Source: UBA6522 sp965221035
Lineage (GTDB): Bacteria > Pseudomonadota > Gammaproteobacteria > Steroidobacterales > Rariloculaceae
Length of the DNA: 64,000 nucleotides
Assembly (NCBI GenBank): GCA_965221035.1
Contig: OZ244860.1
Location: 682,001-746,000, forward strand
Reading direction: 5' to 3'
Below are positions 1-7,386 of this stretch, piece after piece. The stretch's first letter is position 1. Every line of letters begins with the position of its first letter. The notes below the pieces were generated by a model. That model was not told the DNA's origin, made no database searches, and saw only the letters and a program-made list of their open reading frames with translations. The position numbers and the translations under genes are program-made.

Positions 1-1057
1 CCAGCCGCTCGTGGTCCCGGGCAATCTGCTGTTCGATGGCGTCATCGCTGACCGGATAGGCTTCCACCGAACTGCGCAGTTCCGCGAAGTCGGGCAGCAG
101 GTGCCGAAGCCGTTCCATGTTGCTGGGATTGCCGACATCCATCGCGGAAGCCAGTGTCCGGACGCTGGACCGGGGCTGCCAGTCACCGGTCGCCAGAAAT
201 TCCGGCAACACCCGGTTGGCGTTGGTCGCCAGGATGATATCCCCGATGGGCATGCCCATCGCCCGCGCCCAGACACAGGCCAGGGCATTGCCCAGGTTTC
301 CGGTGGGCACGATGAAATTGGCCGGTCGGCGCTCGGCCCGCCAATGCCACAGGCTGGCGGCGGCATGGTAGACCACCTGGGGCAGCAGCCGGCCGAGGTT
401 GATGCTGTTGGCCGCGCTCAGGCGATGGCGGGCGTTCAGCGACGGGTCGGTGAACGCGCTCTTGACCAGAGCCTGGCAATCGTCGAAGGTCCCATTGACC
501 TCGAACGAGCGCACGTTGTCCGACCAGCAGGTCAGTTGGTGCCTTTGTCGCGGCGAGACCTGGCCGGCGGGGAACAGCACCCCCACCCGCATGCCCCGGC
601 GGCGATGAAACGCGGCGGCCACCGCGCCACCGGTGTCGCCGGAGGTGGCCACCAGTATGGTCAGCGGTCGCGGGTCCGGAGGGTCCTGCAGCGGCAGCGC
701 CTGTTCCATGACCGCGGCCAGGAACCGCGCCCCGACATCCTTGAAGGCCGCCGTGGGACCGTGGAAGACTTCCAGCACCCAGAGCGGCCCCCTGCCCTTG
801 TCCACCGGCACCAGTGGAATGGGAAAATCAAACGCCTGCGCGCACAACGACTGCAACTTGGGCTCCAGGGGAGATCCCGCGACAAAGGGCGCGAGCAGCT
901 GGGCGCCGATGTCCTCCAGCGTATCGCCCTGGATTTCTGCCGGGTCGAAGCGGGGTAGCTCCTCGGGCACGTACAGGCGCCCGTCAGGCGCCAGACCCCG
1001 GCTCACGGCGCCGATGAAGTCGGTCTCGTGCGCCCCCCTTGTGCTGAAATACCTCAT
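1..1057 (-). CDS. thrC: threonine synthase (3' end beyond window)
   Basis: Converts O-phospho-L-homoserine to L-threonine with PLP in the cytosol, the last step of threonine synthesis. The frame is open from an ATG at 1057 to the window edge (about 352 codons). The start MRYFSTRG is typical of the family. The PLP lysine sits in FHGPTAAFKDVG (about K106, close to K107 of the E. coli enzyme), and SGDTGGAVAAAF is the phosphate-binding loop. The start lies 4 bp after the stop of the aspartokinase/homoserine dehydrogenase gene, so the two are surely one operon. No thrB lies between them. The C-terminus is outside the window. Identity is certain from the motifs. Confidence 0.96.
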   Translation of the reverse strand, partial: MRYFSTRGAHETDFIGAVSRGLAPDGRLYVPEELPRFDPAEIQGDTLEDIGAQLLAPFVAGSPLEPKLQSLCAQAFDFPIPLVPVDKGRGPLWVLEVFHGPTAAFKDVGARFLAAVMEQALPLQDPPDPRPLTILVATSGDTGGAVAAAFHRRRGMRVGVLFPAGQVSPRQRHQLTCWSDNVRSFEVNGTFDDCQALVKSAFTDPSLNARHRLSAANSINLGRLLPQVVYHAAASLWHWRAERRPANFIVPTGNLGNALACVWARAMGMPIGDIILATNANRVLPEFLATGDWQPRSSVRTLASAMDVGNPSNMERLRHLLPDFAELRSSVEAYPVSDDAIEQQIARDHERL

Positions 1058-1061
1058 CGCA

Positions 1062-3545
1062 TCAGCCGTGATTGGCGCCGAGCATGCTGCACAGCCGCAG
1101 GATGTCGGCGAAGACCCCGGCCGCGGTGACGTCGGGGCCGGCGCCCGGCCCGCGCACGATGAGCGGATTGTCCCGGTATCGACGGGTCACGAACTGCACC
1201 ACGTTGTCCGTCAGGCTGATGCCCGCGAACGGATGGTCCTTCGGATAGGTTCGCAGCGCGACCCGGGCCTGCCCGCTGGCCAGGTCCACATCGGCCACGT
1301 AACGAAGCACGCCTCCGTCCCGCTCCGCGGCCCGGCATCGCTCCGCCATGGCGTCATCGAACTCCGCCAGCCGGTCAAGAAACTCGTCAATGGAGCTGAC
1401 CACCGAACTCGACAACGACTCCGGCACGAGGCTCTCCACCTGGATATCCTCCAATTCCAGATCCAGTCCGGCCTCGCGGGCCAGAATGACCGCCTTGCGG
1501 GCAACGTCCATGCCGGAAAGGTCATCCCTGGGGTCCGGCTCGGTATAACCCTGCTCGCGCGCGTCGCGCACGATCGCCGAAAACGGCCGGGTGGCGTCGA
1601 AGACATTGCAGAGATAGGCCAGGGTCCCTGAGAAAATGCCGCTGATGCTGACGATATCGTCGCCGGTCTCCACCAGGTCCCGCAAGGTCTTGATCACCGG
1701 CAGGCCGGCGCCCACCGTGGTTTCGTACAGGAAATGGGTATTCGCGGATCGGCAGATCGACTGGAGCCGGTGGTAGTACGCCATCGAACCGCTGTGTGCG
1801 CGCTTGTTGGGCGTGATGATGTGGATGCCCCGATTCAGCCAGTCCGCATACCGGGAGGCGATGTCCGCATTCGCGGTGCAGTCCACCAGCACGGTGTGCG
1901 GCAGGTGATCCGCCTGGACGTGGTCGACAAACCCCGCCAGGTCCATTTCGGTTCCGCCCTCGAGCGCCGATCGCCAGTCCTCCAGGCCCAGGCGGCGGTC
2001 GTCCTGGACCATGCGCCGGCTTCCGCCCACGCCCCGCACCCGCAGATCCAGGTTGAAATCCTCGCGAAGCCGGTCGACTTCCCCGGCCATCTGGTCCAGT
2101 AGCGCGCCGCCCACGGAACCCGGCCCGATCAGGCCGATGGAGACCGTCTTCGCGGAAAGGTAGAAGCTGGCGTGAACCGTGCGCAGGGCCCGGGTCATGT
2201 CCGCGGAGGAAATCACCGCCGAGATGTTGCGCTCGGACGCCCCCTGGGCGATGGCCCGCACGTTGATTCCGGCCTTGCCGAGCGTGGCGAAAAATCGTCC
2301 CGACACGCCCGGGGTTCCGGCCATGCCGTCCCCGACCACCGCGAGCACTCCGCACCCCTTGGTTATTCCGACTTTCTGCACCTGCGCCCCGGCCAACTCA
2401 AGGGCAAACGCCTCCTCGACCACCGACTTCACCCGTTCCGCCGATTCCTCGGGGACCGCAAAGCAGATGGAGTGCTCCGAACTGCCTTGCGAAATGAGCA
2501 TGACGGAAACTCCCGCCTCGCGCAGGGCGCCAAACAGCCGGTCGGCGGTGCCCGGCACGCCGATCATCCCGGAGCCCTCCAGGTTGACCAGGGCGACGCC
2601 GTCGATCCCGCTGATGCCCTTGACCACGGTCCCCGTTCCGTCGGGAGTCGAAATGATCCGGCTGCCGGGAGCCTCCGGGCTGAACGTGCTGCGGATTCGG
2701 ATCGGGATCTGGTGCGACACCGCCGGCGCCATGGTCTGGGGATGGATCACGCGGGCCCCGAAATAGGCCAGTTCCATGGCTTCGTTGTAGGAAATCTCCT
2801 TGATGACGGTGGCTTCGGGCACGCGCCGCGGGTCTCCGCTCATGACACCCTCGACGTCGGTCCAGATGTGCACGGCATCCGCCTCAAGCAGCGCCGCGAA
2901 GATGGATGCGGAATAGTCGCTGCCATTGCGTCCCAGCGTGGTCTGCAGGCCGTCGAGGTTTCTGGCGACGTAACCCGTAATGACCGTCACGCCGCTGAAA
3001 TCTGACGCAAGCACGGTCTCCAGGTTCCTGCCGGACTCTTCCCAGGCCACCACGGGACCCATTTCCCCCGGTTCCACCCGCAGCACGTCCCGCGCATCGA
3101 TGAACTGCACCCGTCCGGACGGCTCATTGCCATTCGCCAGCAGCGCGGTCAGCAGCCTCGCCGACCACAGTTCCCCGAATCCCGATATCATGTCCTCGCT
3201 GCGCCTTGAGGTGGCCTTGACCAGGGTCAGCGCTTCGAGAATCCGCCGGATGTCCTTGAGGTCCGCATCGAACTGTTCCATGCAGGCGGCGGCAGCGTCC
3301 TCGTCCAGCAGTTCATTGGCGATCGCCTCATGGCGCGCGCGCAGGGCGTCCACGGGTTCGTCCAGCGGCGCCCGGCGGGCGGCCCGGTCGATGAGGTCGA
3401 ACAATCGGTCGGTGACCCCGCCCACGGCGGAGACCACCACGGCGAGATTGCCGGCCGGCTGGTCGCGCACGATGCCGGCGACGCGCCGAAAGCAGTCCGC
3501 ATCGGCCAAACTGCTGCCGCCGAACTTGTGGACGGTCCAGTTCAC
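1062..3545 (-). CDS. thrA: bifunctional aspartokinase I / homoserine dehydrogenase
   Basis: 827 aa, close to the 820 aa of E. coli ThrA. Residues 1-290 are the amino-acid kinase (KFGGSS near residue 7; GRNGSDYSAS). About 310-460 are tandem ACT domains expected to bind threonine. About 475-820 are homoserine dehydrogenase, with a GPGSVG dinucleotide loop near 476 and the signature GIFSGTLAYLCN near 641. It catalyses the first and third steps from aspartate towards threonine. The start is GTG at 3545, preceded by GAAGG about 6 bases upstream; no earlier ATG fits. It follows rpe by 13 bp and is followed by thrC. Feedback control by threonine is expected from the family. No attenuator leader is visible because rpe lies directly upstream. 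Confidence 0.97.
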   Translation of the reverse strand: MNWTVHKFGGSSLADADCFRRVAGIVRDQPAGNLAVVVSAVGGVTDRLFDLIDRAARRAPLDEPVDALRARHEAIANELLDEDAAAACMEQFDADLKDIRRILEALTLVKATSRRSEDMISGFGELWSARLLTALLANGNEPSGRVQFIDARDVLRVEPGEMGPVVAWEESGRNLETVLASDFSGVTVITGYVARNLDGLQTTLGRNGSDYSASIFAALLEADAVHIWTDVEGVMSGDPRRVPEATVIKEISYNEAMELAYFGARVIHPQTMAPAVSHQIPIRIRSTFSPEAPGSRIISTPDGTGTVVKGISGIDGVALVNLEGSGMIGVPGTADRLFGALREAGVSVMLISQGSSEHSICFAVPEESAERVKSVVEEAFALELAGAQVQKVGITKGCGVLAVVGDGMAGTPGVSGRFFATLGKAGINVRAIAQGASERNISAVISSADMTRALRTVHASFYLSAKTVSIGLIGPGSVGGALLDQMAGEVDRLREDFNLDLRVRGVGGSRRMVQDDRRLGLEDWRSALEGGTEMDLAGFVDHVQADHLPHTVLVDCTANADIASRYADWLNRGIHIITPNKRAHSGSMAYYHRLQSICRSANTHFLYETTVGAGLPVIKTLRDLVETGDDIVSISGIFSGTLAYLCNVFDATRPFSAIVRDAREQGYTEPDPRDDLSGMDVARKAVILAREAGLDLELEDIQVESLVPESLSSSVVSSIDEFLDRLAEFDDAMAERCRAAERDGGVLRYVADVDLASGQARVALRTYPKDHPFAGISLTDNVVQFVTRRYRDNPLIVRGPGAGPDVTAAGVFADILRLCSMLGANHG

Positions 3546-3558
3546 GTTTCGCCTTCGC

Positions 3559-4236
3559 CTATGCGCCGCGGGCCGCGGCCAGTTCGTTTCTCATTCGACC
3601 GATAATGCCGGCATAGTCGTCGGTTCCGAATATCGCGGAGCCCGCCACGAACGTGTCGGCGCCGGCTTCGGCGATCCTGCGAATGTTGTCGGCCTTGACG
3701 CCGCCGTCCACCTCCAGGCGGATCGACCGACCGGAGGATTCGATCAGGCGGCGGGTTCGTTCGACCTTCTCCATGGTGCTTTCGATGAACTGCTGTCCGC
3801 CGAACCCCGGATTGACCGACATCAGCAGGATCATGTCCACCCTGTCCAGCACGTATTCCAGCCAGTGGAGCGGCGTGGCCGGATTGAAAACCAGCCCGGC
3901 GTGGCACCCGGAAGCGCGGATGAGCTGCAAGGTCCGGTCCGGGTGTTCGCTGGCCTCGGGATGAAAACTGATGTAATTGGCGCCGGCCGCCGCGAATTCC
4001 TCCACCAGACGATCCACCGGACTGACCATCAGGTGCACGTCGATGGGCGCCTCGATGCCGTGGTCGCGGAGCGCCCGGCAGACCATGGGCCCGATGGTGA
4101 GATTGGGCACATAGTGATTGTCCATCACGTCGAAGTGGACCAGGTCGGCGCCCGCGGCGAGCACGTCTTCGACTTCCCTGCCCAGGCGGGCGAAATCGGC
4201 GGAAAGAATCGATGGCGCGATCCAGTAGTCGTTCAT
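3559..4236 (-). CDS. rpe: ribulose-phosphate 3-epimerase
   Basis: 225-aa TIM-barrel enzyme interconverting ribulose-5-phosphate and xylulose-5-phosphate in the pentose phosphate pathway. Visible motifs are SILSADF at the N-terminus, HFDVMDNHYVPN with the catalytic Asp and metal-binding His, VNPGFGGQQF, and the phosphate-binding VDGGV loop near the C-terminus. The ATG at 4236 gives the family's usual start (MNDYWIAPSILSADF). A GTG two codons earlier is also possible. Rpe and ThrA are only 13 bp apart, so rpe probably heads a transcript continuing into thrA-thrC. Confidence 0.96.
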   Translation of the reverse strand: MNDYWIAPSILSADFARLGREVEDVLAAGADLVHFDVMDNHYVPNLTIGPMVCRALRDHGIEAPIDVHLMVSPVDRLVEEFAAAGANYISFHPEASEHPDRTLQLIRASGCHAGLVFNPATPLHWLEYVLDRVDMILLMSVNPGFGGQQFIESTMEKVERTRRLIESSGRSIRLEVDGGVKADNIRRIAEAGADTFVAGSAIFGTDDYAGIIGRMRNELAAARGA

Positions 4237-4308
4237 TGGCACGGCCCAATCCGCAAAGCAATTTCGGCGGCTATTCTGCCCGTAGTCAGTGGGATGTGCC
4301 AGCCGGCG

Positions 4309-5697
4309 CTATCCGGCCTCACGGGCGGCCGCGGGATGGTCCCGCTTGAGCCTGAAACTCAACAGGATCAGCAGCGCGATCAGGACGCTGACGGTGACCA
4401 GCGCCGCCCGATACCCTTCGGCGGCGCCCTGCCCCGACGCGGCGAACCCTCCCAGGGCCGACGCCCCGGCGATGCGCCCGACGCTCAGGCAGATGGTGAG
4501 CAGGCCCTGGCCGGCACCCCGCTGCCCTTGCGAAGTTTCACGAATGACCACGTACCTCAGCGGCGCGCCCAGCAAGGCCGACAGCCCGAGTCCGACGAGC
4601 GCGCCGCCGACATAGAACGTCCCGACCGTCAGCGAGGGCAATCCGAACACCAGCAGGCCACAGACCACCAGGGACATGCCCGCCTGGATAACCTGTCGGG
4701 CGCCACGGCGGGTCAGCAGCGCGCCGGCAAGTGGCGCGCCGAGCATCATGGCCAGCACCAGCGGCACCAGCATGAAGCTGGCGGTGAAATCCTCGACCCC
4801 CAGGGAGGCCACCGCCAGTGCCGGCAGGAAAACCATGCCCGCTTCCGCAAGGCCGGTGCCCGCCGCGATGCACCCCACCAGCCTGAGTTCCCTGGAGCGA
4901 AACAGGTCGGGGTGCAGCACGGGATCCTCGGCGCGGATTTCCACCTTCCAGAACAGCGCGGCAACCATCAGGCCCAGGACGAGAAACGGCAGCACGCTCG
5001 GGGACATGAGGCTGTACGTCAGCTCCGAGATGTCCAGTGCGCTCACCGTCCAAGCCATGCACGCGAGCCCGATGCACAGCAGCGCCGCGCCCGGCGCGTC
5101 GAATGGACGGCGATCCGGGTCCCGGTCGCCGGGCAGGACGGTCGCGGCCTGCCAGAACACGATGGCGGCCACCGGAAGGTTGACCAGGAACAACCAGCGC
5201 CAGTCGAACTGCAACAGCACGCCGCCAATCAGCGGACCCAGCAGAAAGGCCAGTCCGAATACGGCTCCGATCAATCCCAGCGCGGGTCCCCGCCGCTCGG
5301 GCGGAAATGTGTCGCCGATCACGGCGCTTGCAACCGGCAGCAAACCACCGGCCCCGAAAGCCTGCACCGCCCTGCCCACCAGCAGCATGGCGAAGCTCGG
5401 CGCGGTCGCCACCAGCGCCGAGCCCAGCGCGAACAGCGCGACGTCGGCCAGGTAGACGGACCGCCTTCCGTAGCGGTCCGACAGCTTCGCCATCAATGGA
5501 GCGCCCAGCAGGCCGAACAGGATATACAGGTTGAAGACCCAGGAAATCGCCCGGCTGTCCACCGCGAACTGATCCTGCAGCGCCGGCAAGGCCGGACCCA
5601 CGATGGCGACGTCCAGGGCCCCCATGAACACGCCTGCGAACAGCACGCCCAGAATGCGCAAGGAGCGGCCGTCGCCCAATGATGCTGGTGACTTCAT
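4309..5697 (-). CDS. MFS drug-efflux-type transporter
   Basis: 462-aa inner-membrane protein of the major facilitator superfamily with about 14 hydrophobic segments. It resembles the DHA2/EmrB-QacA group of proton-coupled multidrug exporters. Supporting motifs are LDVAIVGPALP in the first helix, the loop AKLSDRYGRRS (motif A), and GLAFLLGPLIGG (antiporter motif C). The ATG at 5697 is chosen because GGGGGAG lies just upstream; the longer reading frame to 5778 lacks a site. The gene is isolated, with 72 bp to rpe and about 130 bp to its upstream neighbour. The substrate cannot be told from sequence, and no regulator is adjacent. Confidence 0.85.
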   Translation of the reverse strand: MKSPASLGDGRSLRILGVLFAGVFMGALDVAIVGPALPALQDQFAVDSRAISWVFNLYILFGLLGAPLMAKLSDRYGRRSVYLADVALFALGSALVATAPSFAMLLVGRAVQAFGAGGLLPVASAVIGDTFPPERRGPALGLIGAVFGLAFLLGPLIGGVLLQFDWRWLFLVNLPVAAIVFWQAATVLPGDRDPDRRPFDAPGAALLCIGLACMAWTVSALDISELTYSLMSPSVLPFLVLGLMVAALFWKVEIRAEDPVLHPDLFRSRELRLVGCIAAGTGLAEAGMVFLPALAVASLGVEDFTASFMLVPLVLAMMLGAPLAGALLTRRGARQVIQAGMSLVVCGLLVFGLPSLTVGTFYVGGALVGLGLSALLGAPLRYVVIRETSQGQRGAGQGLLTICLSVGRIAGASALGGFAASGQGAAEGYRAALVTVSVLIALLILLSFRLKRDHPAAAREAG

Positions 5698-5828
5698 GCT
5701 CCCCCGGTTCGTCCCTGTCGACCGCCGCCGCGCGTCGGGCGCCGGCCTTGCGCCGGCAACCGCGTGAACTATACACAATTCATGGAGCCGAAACCCTTGG
5801 AGTCACACGGATCTGTCGGGATGGAGTT

Positions 5829-6962
5829 TTAGCCGACCACGCCGCCCCAGATCGCCTCGGCCGTCGCGACTACCAGTTCCAGTTTGCGCTTCTGCTCATC
5901 GTCCGTGAGCGCGTTGCCTTCCTCGGTGGAGGCGAAACCGCATTGGGGCGCGATGCCGAGCTGGTCGATGTCGGCGTACCGGGACGCCTCGTCGAAACGG
6001 CGCTTGAGGTCGTCCAGTGACTCGAGCTGCGGACTCTTCGTGGTGATGAATCCGGGCAACACGCGTTTCCCGCCCCTGGGTAGCAGCCGCAGCGGTTCCA
6101 GGCCACCGGCCCGTTCCGTGTCGTACTCCATGAAGAAAATGTCGATGCCGGTCTCGTTGAAGACCGCGTCGGCGGCCGGGTCGTAGGCACCCTGCGCGCT
6201 CCAGGTCGAGACAAAGTTGCCTCGGCACAGGTGCATCGCAATGACCATGTCGGATGGGCGGTCAGCGATGGCCTCGCGCATGACCCGCGCATAACGGCTG
6301 ATCAGCCAGTCGGGATCGAAACCTTCCGCCTGCTTCTGTTCGCGCTCCCTTGGATCGCACAGGTACGCAAAGAAGATGTCGTCCATCTGCAGGTACCGGC
6401 AGCCCGCCTGGTAGAAGGCGTCGACGGCCTTCGCGTACGTGCGGGTGAGGTCGTCGAATAACACCTCGACATCGGCGTACTCCGGCGGCGCGATGTCCTC
6501 GGGCGCGACGCGGAAGTGGCACGCGCTCGGGCCGGGGATCGAGATCTTCGGTTGCACGTCCGCGATCGAAGCCAGGTGCCTGAAATGGTCCAGCATGGGG
6601 TGATCGTCCGGAAAATCCAGTCGTGCGGTAATGGTGGGAAAGATGGGCGGCAGGCGGACACCGTGGAATTGGATGCCCTCGTCCCGTTCGACCAGCGTCA
6701 GGCCGGACAGCGCTCCCATGAAGTCGTAGTGCCAGAACCGTCGCCGGTATTCGCCATCGGTCACCGCCATGAGACCCAGGTCCTGCTGCATGCGCACCGC
6801 GGCGCCGATGGCTTCGTCCTCGACATCCCTGAGGTCGGGATGGGCCGTAAAACCGTCGGGGCCGACTTGATCCGCCTGAAACGTCTGCCGGGCCTCGTGC
6901 ACCGACTGCGGCCTCAGCAGACTCCCCACGTGATCCGCGCGAAACGGTGCTGTTGCGGTCAT
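5829..6962 (-). CDS. MetE C-domain-like (cobalamin-independent methionine synthase family) methyltransferase
   Basis: 377 aa, matching the single C-terminal barrel of MetE without its N-terminal half, as in the stand-alone YxjG/YxjH and epoxyalkane:CoM-transferase-type proteins. It begins FRADHVGSLLRP. Likely zinc ligands are visible: H and C in MHLCRGNF (about 243/245), E in FFMEYD, and C in IAPQCGF (about 342). The family moves methyl or alkyl groups onto thiols using a zinc-activated thiolate; the substrate here is unknown. The ATG at 6962 follows GGAGGTCGGGCA. The gene is monocistronic and divergent from the small SEC-C gene. It is not a full MetE, so it may not support methionine synthesis by itself. 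Confidence 0.85.
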   Translation of the reverse strand: MTATAPFRADHVGSLLRPQSVHEARQTFQADQVGPDGFTAHPDLRDVEDEAIGAAVRMQQDLGLMAVTDGEYRRRFWHYDFMGALSGLTLVERDEGIQFHGVRLPPIFPTITARLDFPDDHPMLDHFRHLASIADVQPKISIPGPSACHFRVAPEDIAPPEYADVEVLFDDLTRTYAKAVDAFYQAGCRYLQMDDIFFAYLCDPREREQKQAEGFDPDWLISRYARVMREAIADRPSDMVIAMHLCRGNFVSTWSAQGAYDPAADAVFNETGIDIFFMEYDTERAGGLEPLRLLPRGGKRVLPGFITTKSPQLESLDDLKRRFDEASRYADIDQLGIAPQCGFASTEEGNALTDDEQKRKLELVVATAEAIWGGVVG

Positions 6963-7066
6963 TGCCCGACCTCCATCCAGAGTGATTGTCCGAGTGTGCT
7001 ATTGAAACACCGCTTGAGGTATATTGGGAGTGCCGACTGGAAATTCACGCTGCGAGGCTTTCAAAG

Positions 7067-7303
7067 ATGGCCAAGATCGGACGCAATCAGCCCTGCCCCT
7101 GCGGAAGCGGCCTCAAGCACAAGAAGTGCTGTGCTCGGCAGAGCAAGAAAACGCCCATCGGGATGCGCATTGTGGTGGCCGTGGTGGCCGTGTTCCTGGT
7201 CGGCGGACTCATGGTGTTCCTCACCAATATCGGCGAGCACGACTTTAGCACCAGCGCCACGGCGGGCCGCGTGTGGTCGGAAGAACATGGCCACTGGCAC
7301 TAG
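7067..7303 (+). CDS. small SEC-C motif protein with one membrane segment
   Basis: 78 aa. Residues 4-18 carry a SEC-C zinc motif (NQPCPCGSGLKHKKCC) like that at the end of SecA. A short basic stretch is followed by one hydrophobic segment (about 29-50) and a 25-residue polar tail. SEC-C motifs bind zinc and often mediate SecB or ribosome contact; here the motif makes up the whole soluble N-terminus of a membrane-anchored microprotein. The ATG at 7067 makes the motif N-terminal; the frame is open back to 6986 without a better start. It is divergent from the MetE-C-like gene. Function is unknown. Confidence 0.75.
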   Translation: MAKIGRNQPCPCGSGLKHKKCCARQSKKTPIGMRIVVAVVAVFLVGGLMVFLTNIGEHDFSTSATAGRVWSEEHGHWH

Positions 7304-7386
7304 CGCCTGCTGACACTACCCGGGATGGCTCTGTAGCGTTTCACACCCTCTTGGCAAGTGACGTCAGACAGCTACGGCGCACGTTC

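Noticed and set aside
2980..5682. 900-codon plus-strand open frame
   Set aside because: Antisense to thrA, rpe and the MFS gene, low complexity, no recognisable motif.
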